The notes below the pieces were generated by a model. That model was given only the letters and a program-made list of their open reading frames with translations, searched no databases and was not told the origin of the DNA. Below, one piece after another: positions 41,328-48,907 of a DNA stretch of 58,512 nt. Each line of letters begins with the position of its first letter. The stretch's first letter is position 1. Made by a program: the position numbers and the translations under genes. Source of the stretch: Candidatus Latescibacterota bacterium (GTDB lineage Bacteria > Latescibacterota > UBA2968 > UBA8231); NCBI GenBank assembly GCA_022826515.1, contig JAJDUT010000023.1, positions 1 to 58,512 on the forward strand, written 5' to 3'.

Positions 41328-42380
41328 CTAGGCGATGATGCCGCCGCCGAGGCAAATTTCACCGTCGTAGAACACCGCGTGTTGGCCTGGAGCAATGCCG
41401 GGGTCGGGTGTGGATAAGGCGACATGGGCGCGATCCGGCGCGAGCATCTTCACCTGACAGGGTACTAGGGCCGGCCCATGCCGCAGCTTGACTTGGAGCA
41501 CCGTCTGCTCCGGTGCTCCGGCAATCCAATGGATTTGTTCGGCGATTAGTTCGCGGCGTCCGGTTCGCGTTGGCGCGCTGCCGTGGGCGATGTACACGAT
41601 GTTGTTGGCGACGTCTTTGTCGGTCACATACCAAGGTCCGCCGCCGAGTTGCAGGCCATGCCGCTGGCCAATGGTGTAGAACCAATAGCCGGGGTGCTCG
41701 CCCTTCTTTTGGCCGCTCGCCTGCTCAACGATGTCGCCCCGGAGTTCTCCCAAGTGGAAGCGGACGAAGTCCCGGTAGTTGATCTTGCCCAAGAAGCACA
41801 TGCCCTGGCTGTCGGGGCGGTCCTTGGCCGGCAGGTCGAATTCCGCGGCGAGTGCGCGCACTTGGTGCTTGTGCAGGTGGCCGATGGGCAAGCAGAGCCG
41901 CGCGAGTTGCGCTTGGCTCAAGTTGGAGAGGAAATAGGTCTGGTCTTTGACCGGGTCGGCGGCGCGCCGGAGCTGATGGCCGGCCGCGGTCTCCTCGACG
42001 CGGGCGTAGTGCCCGGAGGCAATTTGCTCGCACTCGTTGGCCACCCGCTGATAAAAGGCTCCGAACTTGACGCGCTGGTTGCACCAGATGTCCGGGCTGG
42101 GCGTGCGCCCCAAGCGCAGCTCGGCCAATGCGTACTCGACGATGTGGTCGCGATACTCGCTTTGCAGCGGCACGATTTCGAGCGGCACCCCGAGCTGTTC
42201 GCAGGTGGCGCGGGCGTAGGTCAAATCCGTTTCCCACGGGCAGTCGCCGAGCGAAAATAGCTCGTCCTCTAACCAGATCTTGAGGTAGTAGGCTTTGAGG
42301 GCGAGCCGCTTTTCGCGCTGGAGCAGCGCGAGGGCCAACGAGCTATCGACCCCACCGGAGAGCAGGACGGCGACGTTCAT
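41328..42380 (-). CDS. mnmA: tRNA-specific 2-thiouridylase MnmA
   Basis: 350 residues. The P-loop for ATP pyrophosphatase is VAVLLSGGVDSSLALALL. The first catalytic Cys is in PDIWCNQRVKFGAF and the second in DSQGMCFLGKINYRDF. YWFYTIGQRHGLQLGGGPWYV and the C-terminal beta-barrel (VALSTPDPGIAPGQHAVFYDG) complete the family pattern. It thiolates U34 of Lys, Glu and Gln tRNAs. It starts 6 bp after the ahcY stop, so the two are probably co-transcribed. Confidence 0.95.
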   Translation of the reverse strand: MNVAVLLSGGVDSSLALALLQREKRLALKAYYLKIWLEDELFSLGDCPWETDLTYARATCEQLGVPLEIVPLQSEYRDHIVEYALAELRLGRTPSPDIWCNQRVKFGAFYQRVANECEQIASGHYARVEETAAGHQLRRAADPVKDQTYFLSNLSQAQLARLCLPIGHLHKHQVRALAAEFDLPAKDRPDSQGMCFLGKINYRDFVRFHLGELRGDIVEQASGQKKGEHPGYWFYTIGQRHGLQLGGGPWYVTDKDVANNIVYIAHGSAPTRTGRRELIAEQIHWIAGAPEQTVLQVKLRHGPALVPCQVKMLAPDRAHVALSTPDPGIAPGQHAVFYDGEICLGGGIIA

Positions 42381-42386
42381 GGGATG

Positions 42387-43709
42387 CTAGTAGCGATAGT
42401 GCTCCGGCTTGTAGGGGCCTTCCGCTGGGATCCCCAAATACGAGGCTTGGTCGGCGTCTAGTTCGTCGATTTCGACGCCCAGCTTTTGCAGGTGGAGACG
42501 CGCCACCTTCTCGTCGAGGTGCTTGGGCAACATGTACACGCCGACTGGATATTGCTCGTGACGGGTGTGCAGCTCAATCTGCGCCAAGACTTGGTTGGTA
42601 AACGAATTGGACATGACAAAAGAAGGGTGCCCGGTGGCGCAGCCTAAGTTGACCAAGCGGCCCTCGGCCAACAGGATGACGCTGCGTCCATCGGGAAAAG
42701 TGAACTTATCGACTTGCGGCTTGATCTCAACGCGCTCAATTCCGCGATAGCCCACTAGTTCGGCTACTTGGATTTCGATGTCGAAGTGGCCGATGTTGCA
42801 GATGATGGCTCCGTCTTTCATCCGCTCCATTTGGTCGATGCGAATGATGTCGCGGCAGCCCGTCGCCGTGACGAAGATGTCACCCTCGGCAATGGTGTCG
42901 CCCATCTTCTTGACTTCGTAGCCTTCCATCGCCGCCTGCAACGCGCAGATTGGATCGATCTCGGTGACGATTACCCGCGCGCCCAAGCCGCGCATGGCGT
43001 CGGCGCATCCTTTGCCGACATCGCCGTAGCCAGCGACCACCACGACCTTACCAGCGATCATTATGTCGGTCGCGCGCTTGATGCCGTCGGCTAGCGACTC
43101 GCGGCAGCCGTAGAGGTTGTCGAACTTCGACTTGGTGACGCTGTCGTTGACGTTGATCGCTGGTACGGCGAGCGTTCCGGCTTCGAGCATCTGGTAGAGG
43201 TGGTGGACGCCGGTGGTCGTTTCCTCGGAGATGCCTCGGAGGCCCGGCAAAAGCTCTGGGTGCTTCTCGTGGATCCACTTGGTCAGGTCGCCGCCGTCGT
43301 CGAGAATCAAGTTGGGGCCGTCGCCGTCGGGCCAGCGCAGGGTCTGCTCGGTACACCACCAATACTCGTCCTCGGTCTCGCCCTTCCAGGCAAAGATCGG
43401 GATGCCGGTGGCGGCAAGGGCCGCGGCCGCGTGGTCTTGGGTCGAGAAGATGTTGCACGAGCACCAGCGCACTTGCGCCCCAAGCGCGGTGAGCGTCTCG
43501 ATGAGTACCGCGGTCTGAATTGTCGCGTGCAAGGAGCCGGCGATCCGCGCACCTGCGAGCGGTTGGGAAGCTCCGTACTCTTCGCGCAGGGCCATCAGCC
43601 CGGGCATCTCTTGCTCGGCGAGAATGATTTCCTGCCGGCCCCATTCAGCCAGCGATAGGTCGGCGACCTTGTAGTCTAGGTCGGCGGTCTTTTGTGCTGC
43701 GATTTCCAT
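42387..43709 (-). CDS. ahcY: Adenosylhomocysteinase
   Basis: 440 residues. Recognisable blocks are [75 protein letters not shown], the NAD-binding [20 protein letters not shown] and the C-terminal [19 protein letters not shown] precedes the ATG. It hydrolyses S-adenosylhomocysteine to adenosine and homocysteine, sustaining SAM-dependent methylation. I looked for a SAH riboswitch in the leader and did not find its consensus. Confidence 0.97.
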   Translation of the reverse strand: MEIAAQKTADLDYKVADLSLAEWGRQEIILAEQEMPGLMALREEYGASQPLAGARIAGSLHATIQTAVLIETLTALGAQVRWCSCNIFSTQDHAAAALAATGIPIFAWKGETEDEYWWCTEQTLRWPDGDGPNLILDDGGDLTKWIHEKHPELLPGLRGISEETTTGVHHLYQMLEAGTLAVPAINVNDSVTKSKFDNLYGCRESLADGIKRATDIMIAGKVVVVAGYGDVGKGCADAMRGLGARVIVTEIDPICALQAAMEGYEVKKMGDTIAEGDIFVTATGCRDIIRIDQMERMKDGAIICNIGHFDIEIQVAELVGYRGIERVEIKPQVDKFTFPDGRSVILLAEGRLVNLGCATGHPSFVMSNSFTNQVLAQIELHTRHEQYPVGVYMLPKHLDEKVARLHLQKLGVEIDELDADQASYLGIPAEGPYKPEHYRY

Positions 43710-43973
43710 TGAGTTCTCCTTATGTGCAGTGAATGGTTTTGTTTTGTGGCGAGATTGCGCTCATGGGTTTTCGCTTCGTTGTATAAAAGGCCCTACCGGC
43801 GCGTCGGTGGCTCGCCGCCCCTCGCCAAGGGAAGAGCCATGTATAAATTAGGCAATTAATGATATACTCGCCTGCGAATGGGCAAGTGCGCCGCAAGTTG
43901 ACGGTCTAACTCCCACACCCTACCTTGCCCCATCCTCACAATCCTGCCTATCGCGTGCTATATCCAACCTATC
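43710..43973. other. Divergent ahcY / GNAT intergenic region with a GC-rich hairpin
   Basis: 264 bp between divergent starts. GGCTC at 43809-43813 pairs with GAGCC at 43834-43838, and CCCCT with AGGG inside, giving a bulged hairpin in the ahcY leader. ACCG-CGGT pairs flank it near 43795-43807. AT-rich words (TATAAAAGG, GTATAAATTAG, GATATACTC) could be promoter elements, but none forms a clean -35/-10 pair. A structured leader is possible but unproven. Confidence 0.35.
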
Positions 43974-44540
43974 ATGCAATCCCTCGTCTCCCCCTCCGTC
44001 CTGTACCGGGATAGCTTCCTAAAGGGAGCGGCTGAGTTTTTGGCCGAAGGCCGTTTCGACTCGACGTATGCCCGATCCCTCGGCTACGACAGCGACTCCC
44101 TCGCCGACCAGTTCCCGCAATTCGTGCGCGACCTCAAGGCTCTGGCCGATGAGACAGGTTTGCGGGTGCGGTACCCAGATCGGGTGCTCTGGCTTGTACA
44201 CGACGGCGACTACATCGGCCAAACCTCTATAAGACCTGAGCTCAGCACTCCCTATCTGCTTACTTACGGCGGGCACATTGGCTACAGTATCCGACCCTCG
44301 CGGCGGTGTCGCGGTTACGGCAAGGCCATCCTCGCCCTGACGCTGGAGGTATCGCGCGAAATCGGGCTGCGCCGCGTGCTGGTCACCTGCGACTCGGACA
44401 ACATTGGCTCGCGCAAGATCATCGAGCACAACGGCGGTCAATTCGAAAGCGCGATGGCCATGCCCAACCAAGCATTCCGCGCCGAGGGCCGCAAACCCGC
44501 GCCGCTGATCGAAAAGTTGCGCTACTGGATTGACTTGTGA
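43974..44540 (+). CDS. GNAT-family N-acetyltransferase
   Basis: 188 residues. The acetyl-CoA-binding motif A is HIGYSIRPSRRCRGYGKAIL, followed by LTLEVSREIGLRRVLVTCDS and NIGSRKIIEHNGG, the motif B region. The first 90 residues (FAEGRFDSTYARSLGYDSDSL-like) are typical of the predicted acetyltransferases of the COG3981 type. The acceptor is unknown. Confidence 0.9.
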   Translation: MQSLVSPSVLYRDSFLKGAAEFLAEGRFDSTYARSLGYDSDSLADQFPQFVRDLKALADETGLRVRYPDRVLWLVHDGDYIGQTSIRPELSTPYLLTYGGHIGYSIRPSRRCRGYGKAILALTLEVSREIGLRRVLVTCDSDNIGSRKIIEHNGGQFESAMAMPNQAFRAEGRKPAPLIEKLRYWIDL

Positions 44541-44560
44541 TGGGAATTAGGAACTAACGT

Positions 44561-44651
44561 TACGCAGCCTTTGTCATGTCTGCGTAAGCAGGCATCCAGA
44601 AAGTCCCATTGGTGGCCTAGGTGCAGACTGGATTCCCGCTTGCGCGGGAAT
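44561..44651. repeat. REP-like composite repeat (TACGCAG hairpin plus ATTCCCGC hairpin)
   Basis: TACGCAG at 44561-44567 pairs with CTGCGTA at 44580-44586. ATTCCCGC at 44632-44639 pairs with GCGGGAAT at 44644-44651 around a 4-nt loop. The second hairpin with flanking CTGG and GAC is the widespread 'GGATTCCCGC-GCGGGAATGAC' intergenic repeat seen in many bacteria. It lies after the GNAT gene and before the sigma-factor promoter, and may terminate the former. Confidence 0.65.
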
Positions 44652-44751
44652 GACCATTCGGGACAGCAACGGCAGGAAGCCGCAAACAATAAAACTGCGT
44701 AACATCAGGGCTTAATTTTTCCGCTACTTTTTTCGCTAACATTTTCCGCGC

Positions 44752-44782
44752 GTAAAACTTTTTGTGCTCGGTCTTCGTCTTA
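44752..44782 (+). promoter_or_regulatory. Predicted ECF-sigma promoter of the sigma-factor operon
   Basis: GTAAAACTTTT (44752-44762), 13 nt, then CGTCTTA (44776-44782), preceded by T-rich sequence. The same 11-mer, spacing and CGTCT core occur at 47570-47600. AAC-containing -35 and CGTC -10 elements are typical of ECF sigma promoters. The -10 lies only 6-8 nt before the sigma ATG, so the transcript would be nearly leaderless. Autoregulation by the sigma factor is inferred. Confidence 0.7.
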
Positions 44783-44788
44783 GAGGGT

Positions 44789-45346
44789 ATGAGCGACGCC
44801 GATCTCATCCTGCGTTTCAGGGCTGGCCAGCACCAAGCGTTCAATCTCTTGGTATGGCGCTGGCAGAATCGCCTCTACCACTTCGCGCTCCGCTACAGCG
44901 GCGATGTCGAAGACGCGCGCGACCTCTGCCAGCAGAGCTTTATCCGCGCCTATCGTCAGTTGCACCGGCTGCGCGACCCCGAGCGCTTTTCTACGTGGCT
45001 CTATCAGATTGCCGCCAATCTGTGCCGCGACCATTTGCGCCAGCGAGTGCAGCCCGTTTCGCTCGACGCGTACGAGGAAGCAAGCGACCGGCCGCATCCG
45101 GCCCTGTGTCAAGCCGCCGATACGGACAAGGGTGAGCTACGCGATCTGCTCAACCGGGCCTTGCAGAGCCTGCCCGAAGAACAGCGCGTGGTGGTGGTGC
45201 TCAAGGAATACGAGGGGCTGAAGTTTCGGGAAATCGCCGAAGTGCTCGACGCTCCGATCAACACGGTTAAGTCGCGCCTCTACTACGGCCTCAAAGCACT
45301 GCGAAAAACCTTTAACCAGTGGGGCATTGACCGAGATGAACTGTAA
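44789..45346 (+). CDS. ECF-family RNA polymerase sigma factor
   Basis: 185 residues from the ATG at 44789 (MSDADLILRFRAGQHQAFN). Region 2 is LLVWRWQNRLYHFALRYSG with DVEDARDLCQQSFIRAYRQL and the region 2.4 segment FSTWLYQIAANLCRDHLRQR. Region 4 is LQSLPEEQRVVVVLKEYEG with the HTH LKFREIAEVLDAPINTVKSRLYYGL. It lacks extra domains. The overlapping anti-sigma gene indicates signal-released control, and the promoter at 44752 suggests self-activation. The second matching promoter is upstream of 47641. Confidence 0.95.
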   Translation: MSDADLILRFRAGQHQAFNLLVWRWQNRLYHFALRYSGDVEDARDLCQQSFIRAYRQLHRLRDPERFSTWLYQIAANLCRDHLRQRVQPVSLDAYEEASDRPHPALCQAADTDKGELRDLLNRALQSLPEEQRVVVVLKEYEGLKFREIAEVLDAPINTVKSRLYYGLKALRKTFNQWGIDRDEL

Positions 45347-45944
45347 CGTGAAAAAAGAAGACTTGCTCACCTTTTTCTACGGCGAATGCGAGAAAGGTGA
45401 ACAGGAGCGTATGAAAGAGCACGTGGCCACCTGTGCGACGTGTCGCCGCGAACTCGACGCGCTTGCCAGTACGCAGGCGTTGCTGCGGGCTTGGCCGGAC
45501 GAATCTCCGCGCCTCGATTTGACGTTTGTCGAGGCCGAGGTGCCGCGTCGGCGTTTCCGGCTGATGGCGAGTTTGGCCGCTGCTGCTGCGGCCGCTGTGG
45601 TCCTCTTTTTCGCCTGGCCAGAGTTTGAACTCAGCTATCGCGCCGGCGAACTCGACCTCAAGTGGGGAGAGACACTGGCGGACGAACCTCCCACGCGGGC
45701 GGATTTACTGGCCACACAGGAGGGCACCGTCGCGTTAATGAACCAACTGCTGCGGGCTTCTGAAACGCGCCAGCAGCGCGTCTTCGACCATTTGCTGACC
45801 GAGATCCAGGCCCAGCGCTACCAAGATTTGCAGCTTATTAACCGCCAATTTGAACAGTTCGACCGCGAGATTTACATCCATTTGCGCCGCGACGAAGCAC
45901 CCGTGATGGAAGTGCTGCCGGCAATGCGCTATATCGACCCATAG
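45336..45944 (+). CDS. Anti-sigma factor with zinc-binding ZAS domain
   Basis: About 202 residues from the ATG at 45336, which lies inside the sigma gene's last codons (11-bp overlap). The N-terminal ZAS motif is MKEHVATCATCRREL (H-x3-C-x2-C). One membrane helix follows (LMASLAAAAAAAVVLFFAW), then a roughly 115-residue C-terminal domain rich in Gln and Glu with coiled-coil character (LLTEIQAQRYQDLQLINRQF). It would hold the sigma factor at the membrane until a signal releases it; ZAS anti-sigmas often sense redox or envelope stress. Confidence 0.92.
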   Translation: MNCNVKKEDLLTFFYGECEKGEQERMKEHVATCATCRRELDALASTQALLRAWPDESPRLDLTFVEAEVPRRRFRLMASLAAAAAAAVVLFFAWPEFELSYRAGELDLKWGETLADEPPTRADLLATQEGTVALMNQLLRASETRQQRVFDHLLTEIQAQRYQDLQLINRQFEQFDREIYIHLRRDEAPVMEVLPAMRYIDP

Positions 45945-45952
45945 GAGGCTGT

Positions 45953-47293
45953 ATGACCACGCTCTACATCCTAGTCGCTGGCTTCATGGCCACGGCCAGC
46001 TTCGCTGACATGGACCCCCAGCGCATGCAGCGCGACATCCGCATCATGGAGGGGGTACTTGGCAACTTACATCTCGACGCACCTAATCCGATCGACTCTT
46101 CCCCCCGTGGTTTGTACCTCGACAGCTACGGAGTCCTCTTTCTTACCGAAAGATCATGGCCTAGGCAGGCACATCCCAGCCTATCGGCCGCATGGGATGA
46201 AAAGGGCGTCAAGTTTCTTGAGTTAAAATCGGGGGGCGGCCCCTCATCGTACGAGAAATCGCTGGCAGAAATCCACGACCTAGTCGCCGAATTTCTGGGC
46301 AACTACGCCGGCAACATCGGTCAGCTCGACTCAGACGACCGGATTATGGTCTGCTACCAGATTGCTCGTCCAAGCGACCTAGCAAGCGTCCTAGAAAATT
46401 ACACCGATGGCTATACAGTCGGTACAGATTCCGCATCTTTCGACCTTACCAAACAAATCGAAGCCATTATGCCCATGGCTGTTGGAGAGGGGGCCTTCGA
46501 TTTTGAGAAGTTCGTCCTGACCTTTGGGGATTCTGTGTCGTTCTTAGACACGGACAAACAAGTCGCGGCGATAACCAGACTGAGGAAGCACCTAGAAGAA
46601 TTACCCACGGAGAGCGAAGTCGAAGTCAAGGGAATAGTCGTGGGGGTAAGAGACTCTCTGTTGGCTGACGTTGCGGAGGCCGATGCGCCCCCCCACGGAT
46701 CCATAGTCGCTCAGGTCCACGGCCTTACTCCCCGCCATCATCGCGCTGCCGCTGCTGCCTCTCTAATCACCGCCACTGCTAAAAAATCAGCCATTGACGC
46801 CTTTCGCGAAGGGCGTATAGACTCGGCTGCTTTTCGCCAGCGCATCGCCTTTTCTGAACACAGTGTCTCTAAAAAAATCGACATCATGGCCGGCATCCTC
46901 GGCCAAGTCTCGGGGCAAGATCATCATCCCTTAATTGGTAGCCAACCCACTCTGGGGATGTATCAGCCAGATTTAGGGGCTCTTTTTCTTATTAATGACT
47001 CGGTGTTCCGCTTCAGACCTCTACCCCTCGACGACGTCAAGGCCAACATCGTCGAAGCCGTTGCCGATTACGGCCCGACCCTCAGCCAACTCCAATCCGA
47101 CGAGCACGTCATCATCGAATATCGTACTGGTCGGACGACCCATACTATGCAGGGTCCTGAACCCAAAGCCATCAAATACGACCCAGATCAAACTCACCTT
47201 CTGCGGGTCCCTAAATCTACCATTGACGCCTACGCTCGCGGCGACTTGGATCTCGATGACTTCCGCGAAAAGATAGTGTGGGAAACGCGGTAA
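45953..47293 (+). CDS. Secreted protein with internal duplication, third gene of the sigma operon
   Basis: 446 residues with a signal peptide (MTTLYILVAGFMATASFA). The two halves are homologous: DIRIMEGVLGNL with PRGLYLDSYGVLFL, GNYAGNIGQLDSDDRIMVCY and (second half) KIDIMAGILGQV with TLGMYQPDLGALFLIND, ADYGPTLSQLQSDEHVIIEY. Both halves also end with a similar helix (IDAFREGRIDSAAFRQRI and IDAYARGDLDLDDFREKI). No family is recognised. Its gene starts 8 bp after the anti-sigma stop, so it may be the extracytoplasmic sensor or target of this sigma pathway. Confidence 0.8.
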   Translation: MTTLYILVAGFMATASFADMDPQRMQRDIRIMEGVLGNLHLDAPNPIDSSPRGLYLDSYGVLFLTERSWPRQAHPSLSAAWDEKGVKFLELKSGGGPSSYEKSLAEIHDLVAEFLGNYAGNIGQLDSDDRIMVCYQIARPSDLASVLENYTDGYTVGTDSASFDLTKQIEAIMPMAVGEGAFDFEKFVLTFGDSVSFLDTDKQVAAITRLRKHLEELPTESEVEVKGIVVGVRDSLLADVAEADAPPHGSIVAQVHGLTPRHHRAAAAASLITATAKKSAIDAFREGRIDSAAFRQRIAFSEHSVSKKIDIMAGILGQVSGQDHHPLIGSQPTLGMYQPDLGALFLINDSVFRFRPLPLDDVKANIVEAVADYGPTLSQLQSDEHVIIEYRTGRTTHTMQGPEPKAIKYDPDQTHLLRVPKSTIDAYARGDLDLDDFREKIVWETR

Positions 47294-47370
47294 ATAAAAA
47301 AATCGCCTGTAGTCTGTCGGCTAAGTACGCGACAGTAATCGAGTGGACGTTAGGCATGGGAGTGCTGAAA

Positions 47371-47446
47371 TGCTTCGACTCTGCCTTGCTCCGCTCAGCA
47401 TGACCGATACTGACGCCCATGGTGTCATGCTGAGCGAAGCGAAGCA
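47371..47446. repeat. Dispersed GTCATGCTGAGC inverted repeat
   Basis: GCTCAGCATGAC (47393-47404) and GTCATGCTGAGC (47424-47435) form 12-bp arms, with outer TGCTTCG/CGAAGCA pairing at 47371 and 47440. The 'GTCATGCTGAGCGAAGCGAAGCAT' family (here split for length) is a known widespread intergenic repeat. It sits in the 347-bp gap between the sigma operon and the gene at 47641; apart from this repeat and the promoter at 47570, I see no gene in the gap. Confidence 0.7.
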
Positions 47447-47569
47447 TCCCATACCGATCTACTGTCGTGTACTTAGGTCTGTCGGGTATATCCCACTATC
47501 GCCATTTGCGGTGTTTTATTTCTTTCGTACTCCACAATCTGCCCCGTTTTTAATTTTTTTGCTCTCCCG

Positions 47570-47600
47570 GTAAAACTTTTCTCCGCCGATATCCGTCTCA
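47570..47600 (+). promoter_or_regulatory. Predicted ECF-sigma promoter of the downstream secreted-protein locus
   Basis: GTAAAACTTTT (47570-47580), 13 nt, CGTCTCA (47594-47600), matching the sigma operon promoter in both elements and spacing, again after a T-rich tract. The ATG at 47641 follows 40 bp later with GGGAGG before it. The match of an 11-mer plus a 5-mer at identical spacing within 3 kb is unlikely by chance and indicates a shared regulon. Confidence 0.7.
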
Positions 47601-47640
47601 TTAATAGAAGCTCACAATAGCATACGCAGGGAGGCTTGCT

Positions 47641-48579
47641 ATGAAAACGCTAATGCTATTTTGTAGTGCATTTATTATCGGCCTAAGTTCGCTATCCTCG
47701 CCGAGCCAAGCGCGAGAAGGAGGGTATGGCGGCTTTACTAAAGAAAACATACGGGAGTTTAACAACTACATAAACAGCCTTGAGATGATTAAGGTGCAAG
47801 CAGGTGAGGAGTTAGACCAAGCCATCGACGCGATACCGATCAACTTGGAAACGGCCATCGACTTGGAGCAAGAGCGTGGCTTGAGAGATTGGTTACGCCA
47901 GTATTTGATTGCGTTTTCCGAGTCGGGCAACGATAGCTTGGCAGCGAGCTTTTATCTAAGAGCGGGATTTAACAAGGAAAGATACATAAATCAAAGTATG
48001 GGATGGGCTAATTTCGCTCGGGAAAATGCCCAAAATCCAAGCATCATCATCAAAGGGCCAGATGGTACCCCACTAACAAGCGAAGAAGAGATAGAGAAGG
48101 TAATTAAAAAGTTCATTGATGATGTCAGAGAGCAGGCTGAGACCGCTGCACAGGAAGGGGCACTACCGTTTTTTCGCTCAATGCACAAAAATGCAACAAG
48201 CAACCACGAATATATTATAGAAAACGTATCGTTCCACGACAGTAGCTTTAGGGTATTTGAGTTGAGGAAAGAGGATCCGACATTCGTACGCTTGGCATCT
48301 GATCGAGGAATGTTACCTATGGGATATAGACATTATCCGACAGATCTAAATGGTAAACTTCCAGCACTTTTAGAGGTCGGGAAGAAAATCATCTGTGCGG
48401 ATGTATTATTCATTGTAGAGGAACCACTCGCGTTTACACCTGATCCAGTCCCAAAACCAAAACGCACATTATCGTTTTTTCGTTTGATGTGGGATCAAGA
48501 CAAGAAGCTGTGGCGTCATTTGGAAGTATTCTATAGCCCTGGAGAAGTAGGAAGGACCTACTTCTTTAACTTACTGTAA
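47641..48579 (+). CDS. Secreted protein of unknown function, predicted ECF target
   Basis: 312 residues with a clear signal peptide (MKTLMLFCSAFIIGLSSLSS, cleavage near SQA-RE). The mature part is helix-rich (NIREFNNYINSLEMIKVQAG; EIEKVIKKFIDDVREQAETA), with a C-terminal beta-rich segment (VLFIVEEPLAFTPD, KLWRHLEVFYSPGEVGRTYF). No family is recognised. Its base composition is more AT-rich than its neighbours, which suggests a separate origin. It is first after the second ECF promoter and is followed by the small peptide gene 23 bp later. Confidence 0.75.
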   Translation: MKTLMLFCSAFIIGLSSLSSPSQAREGGYGGFTKENIREFNNYINSLEMIKVQAGEELDQAIDAIPINLETAIDLEQERGLRDWLRQYLIAFSESGNDSLAASFYLRAGFNKERYINQSMGWANFARENAQNPSIIIKGPDGTPLTSEEEIEKVIKKFIDDVREQAETAAQEGALPFFRSMHKNATSNHEYIIENVSFHDSSFRVFELRKEDPTFVRLASDRGMLPMGYRHYPTDLNGKLPALLEVGKKIICADVLFIVEEPLAFTPDPVPKPKRTLSFFRLMWDQDKKLWRHLEVFYSPGEVGRTYFFNLL

Positions 48580-48602
48580 ATCTTTTACAGGAGGAATTCA
48601 CC

Positions 48603-48815
48603 ATGAAGCGGATATTCGTACGAGCAGGGCTCACTCTCGTCGGCCTAACGGCTTGGCTCTTACCGAATCAAGCAAAGGCCGAGGAGACCGAGGAGAACTG
48701 CAGCGTAACAGCGGGTGGCCACACAGTAACGTGGTCATGCCCTTCTGATGACCTGTGCAGGTCGACAGTTACTTTCAGTAATGGTAATGTTTCCATTGAA
48801 ACTAGCTGCGCATAG
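48603..48815 (+). CDS. Small secreted four-cysteine peptide
   Basis: 70 residues. The signal peptide (MKRIFVRAGLTLVGLTAWLL, predicted cut after AKA) leaves about 44 residues with four cysteines, in NCSVTAGG, WSCPSDDLCRST and the terminal TSCA. The mature peptide is rich in Thr, Ser and Val and looks beta-structured. AGGAGG precedes the ATG closely. A strong hairpin follows the gene. With two glycosyltransferases and a transglutaminase-like fusion encoded downstream, it is a candidate substrate or precursor; this is inference. No known bacteriocin family is recognised. Confidence 0.65.
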   Translation: MKRIFVRAGLTLVGLTAWLLPNQAKAEETEENCSVTAGGHTVTWSCPSDDLCRSTVTFSNGNVSIETSCA

Positions 48816-48837
48816 CACATAGCACATCCATCTAGCA

Positions 48838-48890
48838 AAGCTAGAGAGTAGGTAAGCTCGATCAATATTTGCTTACCTGCTCTCTAGCTT
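48838..48890 (+). terminator. 20-bp stem hairpin between peptide gene and ABC permease genes
   Basis: Left arm 48838-48857 and right arm 48871-48890 pair over 20 bp with a single G-U pair; the loop is 13 nt. The sequence after it is ATCGG, not a T-run, so it is an atypical terminator. It could partly attenuate transcription or protect the peptide mRNA, giving more peptide than downstream machinery, as is common for precursor-peptide operons. Confidence 0.7.
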
Positions 48891-48907
48891 ATCGGAGGTA
48901 GCTAGCT

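Noticed and set aside
43710..43973. Possible SAH riboswitch upstream of ahcY
   Set aside because: The leader has a GC-rich hairpin but not the conserved GCTGCAAC-like core or the pseudoknot arrangement of the SAH riboswitch.
47343..47573. A 76-codon plus-strand ORF between the sigma operon and 47641
   Set aside because: It is made largely of the dispersed GTCATGCTGAGC repeat, has no ribosome-binding site and runs into the ECF promoter.
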